Part shown: positions 62,801-64,000 of the stretch, piece after piece
Layout: each line of letters begins with the position of its first letter
Position numbering within the stretch: the stretch's first letter is position 1
Assembly (NCBI RefSeq): GCF_947581915.1
Contig: NZ_CANPWG010000021.1
Location: forward strand, 124,001 to 188,000
Length of the DNA stretch: 64,000 nt
Source of the DNA: Candidatus Palauibacter scopulicola
GTDB lineage: Bacteria; Gemmatimonadota; Gemmatimonadetes; Palauibacterales; Palauibacteraceae
Direction: 5' to 3'
Notes under the pieces: model-generated
Databases searched by the model: none
The model's input: the letters and a program-made list of their open reading frames with translations, nothing else
What the model was told of the DNA's origin: nothing
Made by a program: the position numbers and the translations under genes

Positions 62801-63043
62801 CTAGCTTTCCGTATTGGCGGGGCGGGCCTGCGCCGTCTCCTGGGTGGCGGAGGCGGCCGATGGAGGCGCGGTATCCCCCGTGATCTCGGCTCGCACGTCA
62901 CCCTCGACCTCCTTGATCGAACCCTTGAACTCCCGGATCCCGCGGCCCAGCGAACTCCCGATCTCGGGCAGCCGCTTGGCGCCGAAGAGGAGCAGGATAG
63001 CGAGGAATACGAGCAACAACTCCCATGGGCTCAGACCGAACAT
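62801..63043 (-). CDS. tatA: Twin-arginine translocase subunit TatA/E
   Basis: 80 residues, AAGGAG upstream. One membrane helix (ELLLVFLAILLLFGAKRLPEI) followed by the amphipathic helix GSSLGRGIREFKGSIKE and a polar tail: the standard TatA/E layout. It forms the pore for folded proteins. No tatC is adjacent in this window. It follows the DUF4321 gene by 39 bases. Confidence 0.95.
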   Translation of the reverse strand: MFGLSPWELLLVFLAILLLFGAKRLPEIGSSLGRGIREFKGSIKEVEGDVRAEITGDTAPPSAASATQETAQARPANTES

Positions 63044-63082
63044 CTCAGACTCCTTGGCTGTGGCTCATCGTCGGCGTCCCGG

Positions 63083-63364
63083 TCAGAGAAGCGACCGGGC
63101 GAACCAGGCGACGAGCACGACCCCGACGACGCTCAACACATTCAGGCGCAGGACGATCGGCCCCAGCGTGAACGCGAGCACCTTGAGATCGAATGCAAGC
63201 GGCTGCAGTGAAGCCGCGACCGTTGTGATGAAGAACTGACGCGCCGCTGACGGGGGCAACGTAACCGTCGCGAGTTCGGTGAGCAGCCCCCCGAGCACGA
63301 ATCCCCCCGCGATGATGAGGACCAGGCGTATCGGGGAACGATGGCGTCGGCTTCCGAAGTTCAC
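63083..63364 (-). CDS. DUF4321-type small membrane protein
   Basis: 93 residues with two membrane helices (LVLIIAGGFVLGGLLTELA near the N-terminus and LNVLSVVGVVLVAWF at the C-terminus), and the intervening PLAFDLKVLAFTLGPIVLRL resembling the DUF4321 pattern. It starts 3 bases after the polyprenyl synthase stop, so the two and tatA are probably one operon. Function unknown. Confidence 0.65.
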   Translation of the reverse strand: MNFGSRRHRSPIRLVLIIAGGFVLGGLLTELATVTLPPSAARQFFITTVAASLQPLAFDLKVLAFTLGPIVLRLNVLSVVGVVLVAWFARSLL

Positions 63365-63367
63365 TCG

Positions 63368-64000
63368 CTACCGTACCCTCTCGACGACATAATCCACCGC
63401 AAGGCTCAGCGCCTCGAGGCACGGACTCGTCGGCAGGCGCCGGAGCTGATCCCGTGCCCGGTCCGCCCGCGACCGCGCCTCCTCGCGGGCCGTCTCCACA
63501 CCTCCGTGCGCTTCGACGAGGTCCACGATCTCCTGCACGGCTTCGGGAGAGGGCTCCGGGTCCGCAAACAGCCCTTCGACTGCGCGCCGCTCTCCCCACT
63601 CCATCTTGGGCAGGGCGGCGATCAGGGGCAACGTCACCTTGTGTTCCTGCAGGTCCTGCCCGCGCGGCTTGCCCATCACGCGAGTCGACGATGAATAGTC
63701 GAGCAGATCGTCGACGATCTGGAACGCCATTCCCAGGTGATGGCCGTATGCGCGGAGGGCGTCCCGGTATTGCGGCGCTCCCGACAGGGTCCCGAGTTCG
63801 CACGCGGCGGACATCAGGGACGCCGTTTTGTGTTCGCACAGCCTCTCATAGTCCTCGCGCGTGAAGTCGAGGCCATCGTGGAGCACGAGCTGCCGCATTT
63901 CACCGATCGTCATGCGGTTCGCCGTATCGGCGAGGAGGGCGACCTGTTCGAGGCTGCCGAGCGCGACGACCTCGATGACCGCCCGCGAATAGAGGTAGTC
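63368..64000 (-). CDS. Polyprenyl diphosphate synthase, C-terminal part (5' end outside window)
   Basis: The frame is open to base 64000; 210 residues are visible. An all-alpha trans-prenyltransferase: DYLYSRAVIEVVALGS, ALLADTANRMTIGEMRQL, YERLCEHKTASLMSAACELG, the second aspartate-rich motif FQIVDDLLDY (DDxxD), GKPRGQDLQEHKVTLPLI. The first DDxxD lies beyond the edge. It makes long isoprenoid diphosphates, the side chain that MenA attaches in menaquinone, or undecaprenyl/octaprenyl chains; chain length cannot be read from this half. Confidence 0.93.
   Translation of the reverse strand, partial: DYLYSRAVIEVVALGSLEQVALLADTANRMTIGEMRQLVLHDGLDFTREDYERLCEHKTASLMSAACELGTLSGAPQYRDALRAYGHHLGMAFQIVDDLLDYSSSTRVMGKPRGQDLQEHKVTLPLIAALPKMEWGERRAVEGLFADPEPSPEAVQEIVDLVEAHGGVETAREEARSRADRARDQLRRLPTSPCLEALSLAVDYVVERVR

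Overview
The window is very GC-rich and gene-dense. It comes from a diderm bacterium: it encodes TatA, LolA, Lnt, a TonB-dependent receptor, lipoproteins and an outer-membrane beta-barrel. Menaquinone synthesis by the o-succinylbenzoate route, many secreted beta-propeller/FG-GAP proteins and the choice-of-anchor B family suggest a Gemmatimonadota-like bacterium. That placement is inference from gene content; there is no rRNA gene to test it. I saw no tRNA, rRNA, CRISPR array, IS element or prophage.

Layout. 1-6259 (minus): a membrane-anchored five-heme cytochrome c with TPRs, a CRTAC1/ASPIC-UnbV lipoprotein, and an FG-GAP protein cut by the window edge. 6406-9110 (plus): an AAA ATPase flanked by two near-identical small genes, then thioredoxin reductase. 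9126-13086: two VapBC-type toxin-antitoxin pairs around a sodium:solute symporter and a SEC-C protein. 13165-13873 (minus): an OsmC-family gene with an in-frame TGA exactly at its peroxidatic cysteine, probably a selenoprotein, plus a DUF2007 gene. 14001-18871: a DUF885 lipoprotein, an orphan PilX-like pilin and two divergent alpha/beta-hydrolases. 18920-28089 (plus): five tightly packed genes, all for secreted beta-propeller proteins, including two full-length choice-of-anchor B paralogues. 28169-29889 (minus): an outer-membrane barrel and a PhzF enzyme. 30099-38274 (plus): EVE, LemA, DUF2207, peroxiredoxin, pterin dehydratase, an AstE-like hydrolase and a large leucine-rich-repeat metzincin lipoprotein.

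38271-55681 (minus) is one long coupled array, mostly with 4-nt stop/start overlaps: ftsK, lolA, rimO, hemL, lnt, TonB receptor, menF, menD, menB, menA, menE and a class V aminotransferase. menC and menH are not in it. 55842-60594 (minus) is the common TPR-aroQ-M24 peptidase-efp-accB-accC cluster behind a good sigma-70-like promoter. A PpiD-like foldase is divergent to it. The window ends with tatA, a DUF4321 gene and the 3' part of a polyprenyl diphosphate synthase gene.

The most notable items are the candidate selenocysteine OsmC protein, the secreted beta-propeller operon, the duplicated small gene around the ATPase, and the TonB receptor embedded in the menaquinone operon. No stretch longer than 300 bases lacks a gene.
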